Assembly (NCBI RefSeq): GCF_001297015.1 | Contig: NZ_LIGE01000042.1 | Location: 48,500 to 112,499, forward strand | DNA length: 64,000 nucleotides | DNA from: Pseudomonas sp. RIT-PI-r | Lineage (GTDB): Bacteria > Pseudomonadota > Gammaproteobacteria > Pseudomonadales > Pseudomonadaceae | Direction of reading: 5' to 3' | Shown: positions 50,814 to 60,519 of the stretch, piece after piece | How the letters are laid out: each line of letters starts with the position of its first letter | Numbering within the stretch: the stretch's first letter is position 1 | Made by a program: the position numbers and the translations under genes | The notes under the pieces: generated by a model | Databases searched by the model: none | What the model was told of the DNA's origin: nothing | The model's input: only the letters and a program-made list of their open reading frames with translations

Positions 50814-51639
50814 CGAGGGCCAGATGGCCGACTCTTTGCGCGACGTTTTTGGCTGGTCGCGGCCGTTCGCGCCGGGGTTGTTGTCGGCCGATGAACAGCG
50901 GCAACTGCAAGACGCTCAAGTGATTGATGCGTACGACGGTCAGCTCAAGAGCCGGGTGCGCTGGTCGAGTCTGGATGATCTGCTGTTCGTGCATTCGGCG
51001 TTCCCCACCGACGCGGCCGACGCGGTATTTTTCGGCCCGGACACCTATCGTTTCGCGCAATTGATTCACGCTCACTTGCAACAGAACTTCGCGCCCATCC
51101 ATCGCGCGGTGGACATCGGTTGTGGCGCGGGCGTCGGCGCGATTCTGATCGGCCGTGCCCGTCGCGAGGCGCAAGTGCTGGCGCTGGACATCAACCCCGC
51201 AGCGCTGCGCCTGACTTCGATCAACGCCGCACTGGCGGAGGTTGCCAACGTCGAAGTGCACGCCAGTGACCTTCTGCAGGGTGCCGAGGGCGAGTTCGAT
51301 CTGATTGTTGCCAACCCACCGTACATGGCCGATCCGGCAGAGCGCGCTTATCGTCACGGTGGCGGGACGCTGGGGGCGGGGCTGTCGCTGCGCATTGTCG
51401 AGCAGGCGTTGAATCGACTGGCACCCGGCGGCTCGCTGTTGCTCTACACCGGTGTGGCGATGGTCGATGGTCGCGATCCATTTCTCGACACCGTGCTGCC
51501 TCGACTGGACGAGAAGCGCTTCGGCTGGACGTACCGCGAACTCGATCCGGATGTCTTCGGCGAAGAACTGCTCAACCCCGGTTATCAACGGGTAGACCGA
51601 ATCGCCGTGGTGGCGCTGACGGTGACCCGAATCGGCTGA
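50686..51639 (+). CDS. N5-glutamine/rRNA-type methyltransferase (NPPY motif)
   Basis: A 317-residue enzyme with an N-terminal domain and a Rossmann SAM domain: VDIGCGAGVGAILIGRA, VLALDINPAALRL and the catalytic VANPPYMADP, which marks methyltransferases acting on planar nitrogen (HemK/PrmB, RsmC-like). TAAGGA lies before the ATG at 50686. Substrate not determinable; the DUF7059-like N-terminus suggests a distinct branch. Confidence 0.88.
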   Translation: MNQEEQLCPNDLVLLQLGRRLLADGYRFVTPTPLTHQRVNQRDEGQMADSLRDVFGWSRPFAPGLLSADEQRQLQDAQVIDAYDGQLKSRVRWSSLDDLLFVHSAFPTDAADAVFFGPDTYRFAQLIHAHLQQNFAPIHRAVDIGCGAGVGAILIGRARREAQVLALDINPAALRLTSINAALAEVANVEVHASDLLQGAEGEFDLIVANPPYMADPAERAYRHGGGTLGAGLSLRIVEQALNRLAPGGSLLLYTGVAMVDGRDPFLDTVLPRLDEKRFGWTYRELDPDVFGEELLNPGYQRVDRIAVVALTVTRIG

Positions 51640-51656
51640 AAAAAGGCAGGCACGCG

Positions 51657-54248
51657 ATGAACAGGAACCTCGACGACTACAACCGCATGCGCGACTTTTC
51701 GGCGACATCAGAACCGGCGGCCGTCAAACGTTCGGGGCGCAAATCCGCCACCGAGCACGCCTTGCAGTTCTGCATCCAGAAGCACGACGCTTCGCACCTG
51801 CATTACGACTTTCGCCTGGAACTCGATGGCGCCTTGAAAAGCTGGGCGGTGCCGAAGGGGCCGTCACTCGACCCCAAGGTCAAGCGGCTGGCGGTGCATG
51901 TCGAGGATCATCCGCTGGATTACGCGACGTTCGAGGGCAGTATTCCCGAAGGGCATTACGGTGCGGGCGATGTGATCGTCTGGGATCGTGGCGTGTGGAT
52001 ACCGCAGGAAGATCCGCACAAGGCCTACGCCAAGGGCAAGCTCAAGTTTGAGCTGCAGGGCGAGAAGCTCGGCGGCATCTGGAACCTGGTGCGCACGCAC
52101 ATGCCGGGCAAGAAAGAGCAATGGTTTCTGATCAAGCATCAGGACGGCGCCGCGCGCCCGCAGGATGATTACGACGTGCTGGTGGCCGAACCGGACAGTG
52201 TGCTGAGCGAGCGCACCATCGTCGGCAAACCCAAACTGGCCGCCGAGCAAAGCAAACCGCTAAACAAGCCTGCGGCGAAAACCCGCAAACCTGCGAGCGG
52301 CAAGCTCACTGGCGCACACAAGGCCAAACTGCCAGCACAAATCAAGCCGGAGCTGGCCACCTTGGTCGATAGCGCGCCCGAAGGGCAGTGGAGCTACGAA
52401 ATCAAATTCGACGGCTACCGGATCATGGCGCGCATTGACCATGATCAGGTGCAGCTGTTTACCCGCAACGGTCACGACTGGACGCACAAACTGCCGCAAC
52501 AGGCTGAGGCGCTGGCCGCGCTGGGATTGGAGTCAGCGTGGCTTGACGGCGAGATGGTCGTCGCCAATGAACAAGGCGTGCCGGATTTTCAGGCCCTGCA
52601 AAATGCTTTCGAGGCCGGGCGCAGCGGCAACATCCTCTACTACCTGTTTGATCTGCCGTATCTCAACGGGGTCGACCTGCGTGAAGTGCCGGTCGAGGAA
52701 CGTCGCGCCGCATTGGCCACGGTGCTTGGCAGCCATGAGCAACCGTTGTTGCGCTTCTCCGAAGCCTTTGACGAAACGCCGGACGCGTTGCTCAACAGTG
52801 CCTGTCAGATGCAGATGGAAGGCCTGATCGGCAAACGCCTTGGCTCGCCGTATGTGTCGCGACGCAGCGGCGACTGGATCAAGCTCAAATGCAAGCATCG
52901 CCAGGAGTTCGTGATCGTCGGTTACACCGATCCGAAAGGTTCGCGCAGTGCGTTCGGCGCCTTGTTGCTGGGGCTGCATGATCGCGACAGCGGAGAGTTG
53001 CGCTATGCCGGCAAGGTCGGCACTGGTTTCAACGAGTCGACGTTGAAAAGCATTCTGGCGCAACTCAAACCCTTGCAGGTGAAGCAAGCCGCTGTGGTCA
53101 ATCCGCCCAGCGGTTTCGAGGTCAAAGGCGTGCACTGGCTCAAGCCGAAACTGCTGGCGGAAGTCGCGTTTGCCGAAATGACCAAGGACGGTTCGGTGCG
53201 CCACGCCGTGTTCCATGGTCTGCGCGATGACAAGCCGGCCAGGGACATCACTGAGGAGCGAGCGAAACCGGTGAAGACTGCAGAGAAGACACCCGCCGCG
53301 AAAAAAACCACGAAAAAAGCCCCGGCGAGCAATGCCGAGAGCGCGCCATCGCAGCTCGGACTGGCCAGCGGCAAGGTGCGCATCACCCACCCGGATCGCG
53401 TGATCGACGCGGTCAGTGGCACCACCAAAATGCAACTCGCCGAGTATTACGCCAGCGTCGCCGAATGGATCCTGCCGCAACTCAAGGAGCGCCCGGTGGC
53501 ACTGGTGCGCGCGCCAGACGGCATCGCCGGCGAGTTGTTCTTCCAGAAGAACGCCGAACGCTTGGCGATCCCCGGTATCGCTACGCTGGACAAGGACGTC
53601 ACCGGACAACCGGTGATGCTGATCAACAACGCCGAAGCGCTGATTGGCGCGGTGCAGATGAGCACCGTCGAGCTGCACACCTGGAACGCCACCACCGTCG
53701 ATCTGGACAAGCCTGACCGCTTCGTCCTCGACCTCGACCCGGATCCGGCGCTGCCGTGGAAAAGCATGGTCGAAGCGACAGCGCTGACGCTGACTGTGCT
53801 CGATGAACTGGGATTGAAAGCGTTCCTTAAAACCAGTGGCGGCAAGGGCATTCATCTGGTGGTGCCATTGACCCGCAAACTCGGCTGGGATGAGGTCAAG
53901 GACTTCAGCCACGCCATCGTCAGCCACATGGCCAAGCTGTTGCCAGACCGCTTTTCGGCGGTGTCCGGGCCAAAGAACCGTGTCGGGCGGATCTTCATCG
54001 ATTACCTGCGCAACGGTCTGGGCGCCACCACCATCTGCGCTTACGCCGCGCGTACCCGCGAAGGTCTGCCGGTGTCGGTGCCGCTGTTTCGCGAGGAAGT
54101 CGCCGAGATCAAGGGCGCAAATCAATGGAACGTGCATAACGTTCACGAGCGTCTGGCGGAGGTCGGCGACGCGCCATGGGCCGAGATGAAGAAAACCCGG
54201 CAGAGCATCACCGCCGAGATGCGCAAACGGGTCGGGCTGAAAAAGTGA
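51657..54248 (+). CDS. ligD: DNA ligase D (phosphoesterase-ligase-polymerase)
   Basis: An 863-residue multidomain repair enzyme of bacterial non-homologous end joining. Order: 3'-phosphoesterase (~40-190, HDASHLHYDFRLELDG, SIPEGHYGAGDVIVWDRG), ATP-dependent ligase (~235-530, nucleotidyl Lys250 in EIKFDGYR), basic linker, then primase/polymerase (~570-863, VLDLDPDPALPW with catalytic Asp pair). Normal length for the Pseudomonas type. The usual partner ku is not in the window. GGCAGGC-type weak site before the ATG. Confidence 0.95.
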   Translation: MNRNLDDYNRMRDFSATSEPAAVKRSGRKSATEHALQFCIQKHDASHLHYDFRLELDGALKSWAVPKGPSLDPKVKRLAVHVEDHPLDYATFEGSIPEGHYGAGDVIVWDRGVWIPQEDPHKAYAKGKLKFELQGEKLGGIWNLVRTHMPGKKEQWFLIKHQDGAARPQDDYDVLVAEPDSVLSERTIVGKPKLAAEQSKPLNKPAAKTRKPASGKLTGAHKAKLPAQIKPELATLVDSAPEGQWSYEIKFDGYRIMARIDHDQVQLFTRNGHDWTHKLPQQAEALAALGLESAWLDGEMVVANEQGVPDFQALQNAFEAGRSGNILYYLFDLPYLNGVDLREVPVEERRAALATVLGSHEQPLLRFSEAFDETPDALLNSACQMQMEGLIGKRLGSPYVSRRSGDWIKLKCKHRQEFVIVGYTDPKGSRSAFGALLLGLHDRDSGELRYAGKVGTGFNESTLKSILAQLKPLQVKQAAVVNPPSGFEVKGVHWLKPKLLAEVAFAEMTKDGSVRHAVFHGLRDDKPARDITEERAKPVKTAEKTPAAKKTTKKAPASNAESAPSQLGLASGKVRITHPDRVIDAVSGTTKMQLAEYYASVAEWILPQLKERPVALVRAPDGIAGELFFQKNAERLAIPGIATLDKDVTGQPVMLINNAEALIGAVQMSTVELHTWNATTVDLDKPDRFVLDLDPDPALPWKSMVEATALTLTVLDELGLKAFLKTSGGKGIHLVVPLTRKLGWDEVKDFSHAIVSHMAKLLPDRFSAVSGPKNRVGRIFIDYLRNGLGATTICAYAARTREGLPVSVPLFREEVAEIKGANQWNVHNVHERLAEVGDAPWAEMKKTRQSITAEMRKRVGLKK

Positions 54249-54662
54249 TCAGGTGTTGCGCAGCAAGTCGTGGGCGTTGAGCAGTTCGAAGGCGATTTCG
54301 GGATGGTTTTCCAAGCCCCGACGAATGGCGGTGGGGATGGCCGCGCGCGTCTTGCGGCACAGGCCCGGCAACTCTTGGATCTGAATGGCAATGCCGCGCA
54401 TGGTGCGCACTTCGTTGAAACCAGGAGCGACTTCGACGCGCAATCCCAGTTGCTCATACATGCGTTGTTGCAGGTGTTCGAGATCGGCAAGGTCTTTGAG
54501 TTTTTCCAGCCGCGCCAGCAGGACTTTCTCCTCCTCGCGGGTCAGGCGCAGGATGCGCAAATCCGCGCCGGGTGTCTCCAGCAACGGATCGCGCCCGCAA
54601 ATGCAGGCGCCGGGCGGGCAGGGTGAGCGCAAAGGCGCGGAAGTCGTCATGGCCTCCATCAT
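54249..54662 (-). CDS. Conserved hypothetical protein with Cys-rich N-terminus
   Basis: A ~137-residue cytoplasmic protein. The N-terminus has CPPGACICGRDPLL, a possible metal or Fe-S ligand cluster, followed by two helical segments (TREEEKVLLARLEKLKDLAD) and EVRTMRGIAIQIQELPG. Its stop touches the ligD stop (convergent). Start uncertain: ATG codons at 54662, 54659 and 54650 are all possible, the last being only two bases after GGAGG. No function recognised. Confidence 0.68.
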   Translation of the reverse strand: MMEAMTTSAPLRSPCPPGACICGRDPLLETPGADLRILRLTREEEKVLLARLEKLKDLADLEHLQQRMYEQLGLRVEVAPGFNEVRTMRGIAIQIQELPGLCRKTRAAIPTAIRRGLENHPEIAFELLNAHDLLRNT

Positions 54663-54730
54663 AGAGGCCGTCGGACAGTTTTGCCTATGCGCCGTCAGCG
54701 GCCGTCCATCGGCTGCTTCATCCGTGACAG

Positions 54731-55045
54731 CTACTGATTCAGGCCTTCGTAATGCACCAGAATCGCGTTGGCGAGATCTTCATCACTGGCGTTCAGGCCA
54801 GGATTGTCCTGGCGAACCTGTTGCAGCACCGACTCAAGATAAACCCCACGAATGGCCCCGCCACTGGCGACAAATGCAGACAAGTCGTCACGGGCCGGAA
54901 TCACCATTTTGTGATCCTTGAAGGTCGAGTACAGCGACGCGGAGACACCGGCCGAGGTGGCAACATCTCCGGCGTCGACTTTGGCCAGAGCGGATCCAAC
55001 GGGCAGGCATAGGAGTAAAGAAGAAACGAGCACTAACTTGCGCAT
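54731..55045 (-). CDS. Small exported DUF2388 protein
   Basis: A 104-residue protein with GGAGGAA 7 bases before the ATG at 55045 and a signal peptide ending SALA. The mature part (ATSAGVSASLYSTFKDHK, ARDDLSAFVASGGAIRGVYLES) matches the Pseudomonas DUF2388 family of small periplasmic proteins of unknown role. Confidence 0.85.
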   Translation of the reverse strand: MRKLVLVSSLLLCLPVGSALAKVDAGDVATSAGVSASLYSTFKDHKMVIPARDDLSAFVASGGAIRGVYLESVLQQVRQDNPGLNASDEDLANAILVHYEGLNQ

Positions 55046-55205
55046 GACGGTGTTCCTCCACAAGCGCGAAGCAAAAAGGGAAGGACTACATAATGTGAGA
55101 GGGGCGCGGCGGGCGGGAGTTCCGTGGGGCTGGAAAGTCTGCGTTATTGCAAAACAGACGCGGGCAACGCGATTACGGGTTGCCCGGCCTTCAGACGGCG
55201 ACGGC

Positions 55206-55727
55206 TCAGATCACCCCGCAGGCCATGCGATCACCGCCACCGCCCAGCGGTTTGGGCATGTCAGCGTGGTTGTCGCCACCGGCATGGATCATCAGCGCAT
55301 GGCCCTTGATCTCGGCGATCTTTTTCAGGCGCGGCGCCAGTACCGGGTAGTTGGCGATGCCGTCAGCGGTCACGTAAACCGCTGGCAAGTCGCCCAGATG
55401 GCCGTCGGCGTAAGGGCCGAGATGCTTGCCGGTTTTCTGTGGATCGAAATGCCCGCCAGCGGCCAGTGCAGCGCCTTTCACGCCATCCTTCATCGCGGCT
55501 TCGCAACTGCCGTTCTCATGGACGTGGAAGCCATGGATGCCGGCCGGCAGGGACTTCAGATCCGGGGTGAACAACAGGCCATACGCGGTTTCGCTGATGG
55601 TGACCGAGCCGATCGCTTGCGGCGCACCGTCGGCGCTGACCAGATTGATGGCGACTTTTTCCGTCGCCGCCTGTGCGCTGCCGATGGCCAAAGTGCCAAG
55701 CAGACCCAACCACAATACGCGTTTCAT
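55206..55727 (-). CDS. sodC: Periplasmic Cu/Zn superoxide dismutase
   Basis: A 173-residue exported enzyme that removes superoxide in the periplasm. Signal peptide ends AQAA. Copper/zinc ligands are in GFHVHENGSC, GGHFDPQKTGKHLGP and the final HADMPKPLGGGGDRMACGVI, and the two structural cysteines (NGSC, MACG) are present. GGGAGAC precedes the ATG at 55727. Confidence 0.95.
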   Translation of the reverse strand: MKRVLWLGLLGTLAIGSAQAATEKVAINLVSADGAPQAIGSVTISETAYGLLFTPDLKSLPAGIHGFHVHENGSCEAAMKDGVKGAALAAGGHFDPQKTGKHLGPYADGHLGDLPAVYVTADGIANYPVLAPRLKKIAEIKGHALMIHAGGDNHADMPKPLGGGGDRMACGVI

Positions 55728-55973
55728 AGGCGTCTCCCTTTGCTGCATGAGTGTTCAGAACGGCGGACTCAATAGCCTGCCGGCATTAACCGGCGATGAA
55801 GGCGTTGTACGCCTGCGTTGCAAAGTGAGACTTGCCGCTCAATGCGAAAGTTTTGCGACATTTGGCCCTCATGCCGACACCTGCTGACACGCTCTGGCAC
55901 GGCAGACCTGCGCAAATAGGCTTAACTGAAGGTCTGACAGGCGTTTGCAGGCATGGCCAAGGAGGAAACCCCG

Positions 55974-57587
55974 GTGTCGATCAAACTGCGTTTAGTGTTG
56001 CTGATTGTGACAAGTCTGCTGACGGCAGTGATCGTGAGTCTGGTCAGTTACGTCGGCAACCAGCGGATGGCTGCAGCGGTCAGCGACAACGCGGTCAGCA
56101 TGAGCGCGCTGCGCAACCACATGGAAGCCGACATGATGCATGACGCCCTGCGCGCCGATGTCTATTCGGCCATGTTGGTCGGGCTGGGCAAAAGCACCAG
56201 CACGGCGACCGAGGTGCGCGAGTCGATTGACGAGCACGCGGGGCACTTTCGCGAAGTGCTCGATGAGAACCTCAAATTGCCGATCAATGCTGCATTGCGT
56301 ACAGCGCTGGAGCAGATAAAACCGAGTCTCGACATCTACATCAATGCGGGCGAGCGGATTGTCGGCCTGGCGCTGGATAATCCGGATACCGCGCAACAGG
56401 AACTCGGTTCGTTCAATACCGCATTCGGCCAACTTGAAGAGCAGATGGCTGCGTTAAGTGAACTGATCGAAACCAATACCCGGCAGACCAGCGCAGGTAC
56501 CGAAGCCGCCATCCGCAATGCCAATATTGCGCTTGGTGTGGTGTTGCTTGCCGGTCTGCTGCTGCTATTGGTGGAGGGACGCTGGGTGATACGCAGCATC
56601 ATGGGGCCACTGAAAACCGCCAGCCGCATCGCCGACAGCATCGCTCACGGCAACCTCGGCGAACCCATCGCCGAGCCGTCCGGCAAGGATGAAGCGAGTG
56701 CGCTGATTCGCACCTTGGCGACCATGCAGCGCGATCTGCGCAACATGATCGACGTGGTGCGACGCAACGCTCACGGCGTCAGCGGCATGAGCGCACGACT
56801 CAGTCAGGGCTGCCATCAGGTTGCCGACAGCAGCCAGCAACAAAGTGTCGCCGCCGGCACCATGGCCGCCGCCGCCAGCCAGATGACCGCGAGCATCGAG
56901 GAAATCACCCGTCACGCCGAACGAGCCCTGAGCATGGCCAATCAAGCCGAAACCCTGGCGAAAGAGGGCGGTGGGGTGATTCATCAAGTGGTCAGCGACA
57001 TGGACGATATCGCGCGCTCGGCGCAACAGTCGGCACAGGTCATCCGCACACTGGATCAGGAATCCGAAGGCATTTTCAACATCATTCAGGTGATCAAGAG
57101 CATTGCCGACCAGACCAATCTGCTGGCGCTCAATGCCGCCATTGAAGCGGCTCGTGCCGGCGAGCAGGGCAGGGGCTTTGCGGTGGTCGCGGACGAAGTG
57201 CGCAGTCTGGCGGCGCGCACCAGCGCCTCGACCCAGGAAATCGCCGCGATGGTCGCACGCATTCAGCACAGCACCCGCGAGGCGGTCAGCAGCATGGAGG
57301 CAGGTGTTGCACAGGTCGACAAGGGCATGGCGGTGACGGCTGATGTCGAGCGCGCCATCCGCGAAATCCTCGAGGCGACGTTGAGCACGACACAACTGGT
57401 CAACGACATCACCCGCACGATTGGCGAGCAGAGCCAGGCCAGTAACGAGATTGCCCATCAGGTGGAAATGATCGCGGGGATGTCCGAGGGCAACAGCCGG
57501 GTGATCGGGCAAACGGCGAATACCACCGATGAGCTGTCGAGCCTGGCGGGGCAGTTGGCGCAATCGGTGGATCGGTTTCGGTTGTGA
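55974..57587 (+). CDS. Methyl-accepting chemotaxis protein
   Basis: A 537-residue chemoreceptor. I place the start at GTG 55974 (MSIKLRLVLLIV) since AAGGAGG lies exactly 8 bases before it; the ATG at 55953 overlaps that ribosome site. TM1 is residues ~5-25, a four-helix periplasmic ligand domain follows, TM2 (IALGVVLLAGLLLLLVEG) near 185-205, HAMP, and a cytoplasmic signalling domain with the hairpin tip LLALNAAIEAARAGEQGRGF. No C-terminal CheR pentapeptide. Ligand unknown. Confidence 0.93.
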   Translation: MSIKLRLVLLIVTSLLTAVIVSLVSYVGNQRMAAAVSDNAVSMSALRNHMEADMMHDALRADVYSAMLVGLGKSTSTATEVRESIDEHAGHFREVLDENLKLPINAALRTALEQIKPSLDIYINAGERIVGLALDNPDTAQQELGSFNTAFGQLEEQMAALSELIETNTRQTSAGTEAAIRNANIALGVVLLAGLLLLLVEGRWVIRSIMGPLKTASRIADSIAHGNLGEPIAEPSGKDEASALIRTLATMQRDLRNMIDVVRRNAHGVSGMSARLSQGCHQVADSSQQQSVAAGTMAAAASQMTASIEEITRHAERALSMANQAETLAKEGGGVIHQVVSDMDDIARSAQQSAQVIRTLDQESEGIFNIIQVIKSIADQTNLLALNAAIEAARAGEQGRGFAVVADEVRSLAARTSASTQEIAAMVARIQHSTREAVSSMEAGVAQVDKGMAVTADVERAIREILEATLSTTQLVNDITRTIGEQSQASNEIAHQVEMIAGMSEGNSRVIGQTANTTDELSSLAGQLAQSVDRFRL

Positions 57588-57628
57588 TAGCCGTTGGGTC
57601 AAATGCGGTTTCGGTGTCTGAACAGGCC

Positions 57629-57724
57629 TCATCGCTGGCAAGCCAGCTCCCACAGTGGGCGGTGGTGTAAACACAATTGCATTCACAACATCGAACCCTG
57701 TGGGAGCGGGCTTGCCCGCGAAGA
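57629..57724. repeat. REP inverted pair, mixed families
   Basis: CATCGCTGGCAAGCCAGCTC on the left and CTGTGGGAGCGGGCTTGCCC on the right, two related but unequal REP cores, downstream of the chemoreceptor. Confidence 0.88.
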
Positions 57725-57765
57725 GGCCGGCACAATCAACATCCATTCAGGCTAGATCACTGGCC

Positions 57766-58197
57766 TCAAAACTTGAACGCCTGCCGCCCCACCAGCAACC
57801 ACTTGCCATCCTGCTTCTGCCAGATCTGAAAGTTCTCGATCTCGGTCGGTATCACCTCAGTGCCCTTCAACGCCTGCGCGGAAAAGTGGTGACGCACCAG
57901 CGCGGTATCGCCGGATAGGGTGATGGTTTGATTCTGCATTTCCAGGGTCTTGAACGCGCTCTTGCCGGTTTCGATGTCAGCAATGAATGCCTTCTTGTCC
58001 TGAATCTTGCCGCTCGAATGCCCATAAGTCAGGTTGGGCGCGGTAAGCGCGTTCAGTTCGGCGATGTCTTTGTGCAGCATCGCCTGGGTCAGATGATCGA
58101 CCGCTTGGGCGACATCTTTTTCTGCCGGGGCAGAGGCGGCCATGGCGTAGCCGTTGAAGGCGCAGAGAAAACCGATGAGGAGTCGGGTTTTGGTCAT
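57766..58197 (-). CDS. Exported SnoaL/DUF4440-like (NTF2-fold) protein
   Basis: A 143-residue protein with a signal peptide ending AMAAS and an NTF2-like domain: VDHLTQAMLHKDIAELNALT, LTYGHSSGKIQDKKAF, then WQKQDGKWLLVGRQ. Such proteins bind small molecules or act as simple isomerases; no catalytic set is identifiable. Confidence 0.86.
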   Translation of the reverse strand: MTKTRLLIGFLCAFNGYAMAASAPAEKDVAQAVDHLTQAMLHKDIAELNALTAPNLTYGHSSGKIQDKKAFIADIETGKSAFKTLEMQNQTITLSGDTALVRHHFSAQALKGTEVIPTEIENFQIWQKQDGKWLLVGRQAFKF

Positions 58198-58679
58198 GGA
58201 AGTTGTTTCCTTGTTGTTATGGGTTATGACTGAGTTGTTTTATTTGTCAGTCATCGTACAACTTAGCAGATATCCTGGCGTTGGGCACTTCCTCCCAACC
58301 CTTCAATCTTCAGGGGTCATGTTCAGCCTTCGTCGGCCGATAGTGTCCTGAGCGGAAAAAGACTCTCAAGTCGGGAACAGACGCGCGGGTTTGCCCTGAC
58401 GTGATATTCTTCGCGCCAACTTGGTTTGACCTAATTCGGTTTGCTTGCCTTCGGGCGGGCTGACGGAATCCCTGTCGCTCAAGCAGCTGAAGCCAATAAT
58501 GATAAGAAGTCAGTTCAGAAGGGACATTAACTGAGGTCGATGCAGGATGTCGGCCTTGTGTGCCCACCCGTCAAAATTGAAGTGTGCCGGAATCCGCGAC
58601 GCTAGCCTGAGCGTCATCAAAGCGGATCGCATGCAGATAACAGCGGCGGGCGGAAGGCGTTTTATCATAGGTGCAACAG
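58198..58679. other. 482-base gap upstream of mqo
   Basis: No convincing gene, repeat or RNA is seen. The stretch has mixed composition and should carry the mqo promoter and leader; a TTGACC at ~58426 could be a -35 element but no good -10 partner is evident. Confidence 0.4.
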
Positions 58680-60326
58680 ATGTTTAAAAAAGTGAACACA
58701 GCCCTGCTGGGTCTGGCTTTGGCGATGGGGATGACATCCGCCAATGCTGACGAAGCAAAGAAAGTCGACGTTCTGCTGATCGGCGGCGGCATCATGAGCA
58801 CCACCCTCGGTGTGTGGATCAATGAGCTGGAGCCAAGCTGGTCGATGGAAATGGTCGAGCGCCTTGACGGCGTCGCCCTCGAAAGCTCCAACGGCTGGAA
58901 CAACGCCGGTACCGGTCACTCGGCTCTGGCCGAGCTGAACTACACCCCGGAAGACGACAAAGGCAACGTAACGATCCCGAAAGCCGTCGAGATCAACGAA
59001 GCGTTCCAGGTGTCCCGTCAGTTCTGGGCCTGGCAGGTTCAGCAAGGCGTTCTGAAGAACCCTCGCTCGTTCATCAACACCACGCCGCACATGAGCTTCG
59101 TGTGGGGCGATGACAACATCAAGTTCCTGAAAAAGCGCTACGAAGCCCTGCAAGCGAGCCCGCTGTTCGCCGGCATGCAGTACTCCGAAGACCCGGCTGT
59201 GATCAAGAAGTGGGTTCCGCTGATGATGGAAGGGCGTGACCCGAACCAGAAAATCGCGGCCACCTGGAGCCCGCTGGGTACCGACATGAACTTCGGCGAA
59301 ATCACCCGCCAGTTCGCTGCCCATCTGCAGACCAAGCCTAACTTCGATCTGAAACTGTCGAGCGAAGTGCAGGACATCACCAAGAACGCCGATGGCACTT
59401 GGCGCGTCAGCTACAAAAACCTGAAAGACGGCACCAAAACCGAAACCGATGCCAAGTTCGTGTTCATCGGCGCGGGCGGCGGTGCACTGCACCTGCTGCA
59501 GAAGTCGGGCATTCCTGAAGCCAAGGAATACGGTGGCTTCCCGGTAGGTGGCTCGTTCCTGGTGACCGATAACCCGGCCATCGCTGAACAGCACTTGGCC
59601 AAGGCCTACGGTAAAGCTTCGGTTGGCTCGCCACCGATGTCGGTTCCGCACCTGGACACCCGTGTTCTGGACGGCAAGCGCGTCATCCTGTTTGGCCCAT
59701 TCGCGACCTTCAGCACCAAGTTCCTCAAGGAAGGTTCGTACCTGGACCTGCTGACCAGCACCACCACCCACAACATCTGGCCAATGACCAAGGTCGGCAT
59801 CAAGGAATACCCGCTGGTCGAGTACCTGGCCGGTCAACTGATGCTGTCGGATGAAGACCGCATGAACGCGCTGAAGGAATACTTCCCGAACGCCAAAGCC
59901 GAAGACTGGCGCCTGTGGCAAGCCGGCCAACGCGTGCAAATCATCAAGCGTGATGAAGCCGCTGGCGGCGTGCTGAAACTGGGCACCGAAATCGTCGCTG
60001 CACAAGACGGCTCCATCGCCGGCCTGCTGGGCGCATCGCCAGGCGCGTCGACCGCTGCACCGATCATGCTGAGCGTGCTGCAGAAAGTCTTCAAAGACAA
60101 AGTGGCCAGCCCGGAATGGCAAGCCAAACTGCACCAGATCGTTCCAAGCTACGGCACCCAGCTGAACAGCGATCCAGCCAAAGTGGCTGCAGAGTGGGCT
60201 TACACCGCCAAGATCCTCGAACTGCCGACACCTCCAGTGATCGGTCAGGTAGCTGCTCCGGCCGCACCTGCAGCTGAAAAAGCTGAAGCACCGAAGGAAA
60301 ACGCTGCACGTGACATGGCTCTGTAA
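58680..60326 (+). CDS. mqo: Malate:quinone oxidoreductase
   Basis: A 548-residue membrane-associated FAD enzyme that oxidises malate to oxaloacetate and reduces quinone in the TCA cycle. The FAD site is VDVLLIGGGIMSTTLGVW, with family motifs NGWNNAGTGHSALAELNY and SPGASTAAPIMLSV. The N-terminus (to SANADEA) looks like a signal peptide, as in the Pseudomonas MqoB type, and an Ala/Pro/Glu-rich tail follows the domain. ATG 58680 is preferred over GTG 58671. A strong terminator follows. Confidence 0.95.
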   Translation: MFKKVNTALLGLALAMGMTSANADEAKKVDVLLIGGGIMSTTLGVWINELEPSWSMEMVERLDGVALESSNGWNNAGTGHSALAELNYTPEDDKGNVTIPKAVEINEAFQVSRQFWAWQVQQGVLKNPRSFINTTPHMSFVWGDDNIKFLKKRYEALQASPLFAGMQYSEDPAVIKKWVPLMMEGRDPNQKIAATWSPLGTDMNFGEITRQFAAHLQTKPNFDLKLSSEVQDITKNADGTWRVSYKNLKDGTKTETDAKFVFIGAGGGALHLLQKSGIPEAKEYGGFPVGGSFLVTDNPAIAEQHLAKAYGKASVGSPPMSVPHLDTRVLDGKRVILFGPFATFSTKFLKEGSYLDLLTSTTTHNIWPMTKVGIKEYPLVEYLAGQLMLSDEDRMNALKEYFPNAKAEDWRLWQAGQRVQIIKRDEAAGGVLKLGTEIVAAQDGSIAGLLGASPGASTAAPIMLSVLQKVFKDKVASPEWQAKLHQIVPSYGTQLNSDPAKVAAEWAYTAKILELPTPPVIGQVAAPAAPAAEKAEAPKENAARDMAL

Positions 60327-60343
60327 CTAGACGCCTGACACAC

Positions 60344-60381
60344 AAAGCCCACTGAACCGGCGACGGTCAGTGGGCTTTTTT
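60344..60381 (+). terminator. Rho-independent terminator of mqo
   Basis: AAAGCCCACTGA (60344-60355) pairs with TCAGTGGGCTTT (60367-60378) and runs into six T; 18 bases after the mqo stop. Confidence 0.95.
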
Positions 60382-60519
60382 GTGGACCCGATAGCTGAAT
60401 GACCTGGAACGGATTGGAGTGGGTTGGATATCCATCATTATCCGTTCGACGGTTAAGAGCTTGTCATGTGGAGCGGACTGGATCTTGAACATCATGAAAT
60501 TGGAAGGTTTCATTGTTTT

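Noticed and set aside
52533..54146. 537-residue minus-strand frame opposite ligD
   Set aside because: Lies wholly within LigD ligase and polymerase domains; no start signal or domain.
58665..60134. 489-residue minus-strand frame opposite mqo
   Set aside because: The plus-strand gene has full mqo motifs and a terminator; the antisense frame has no family features.
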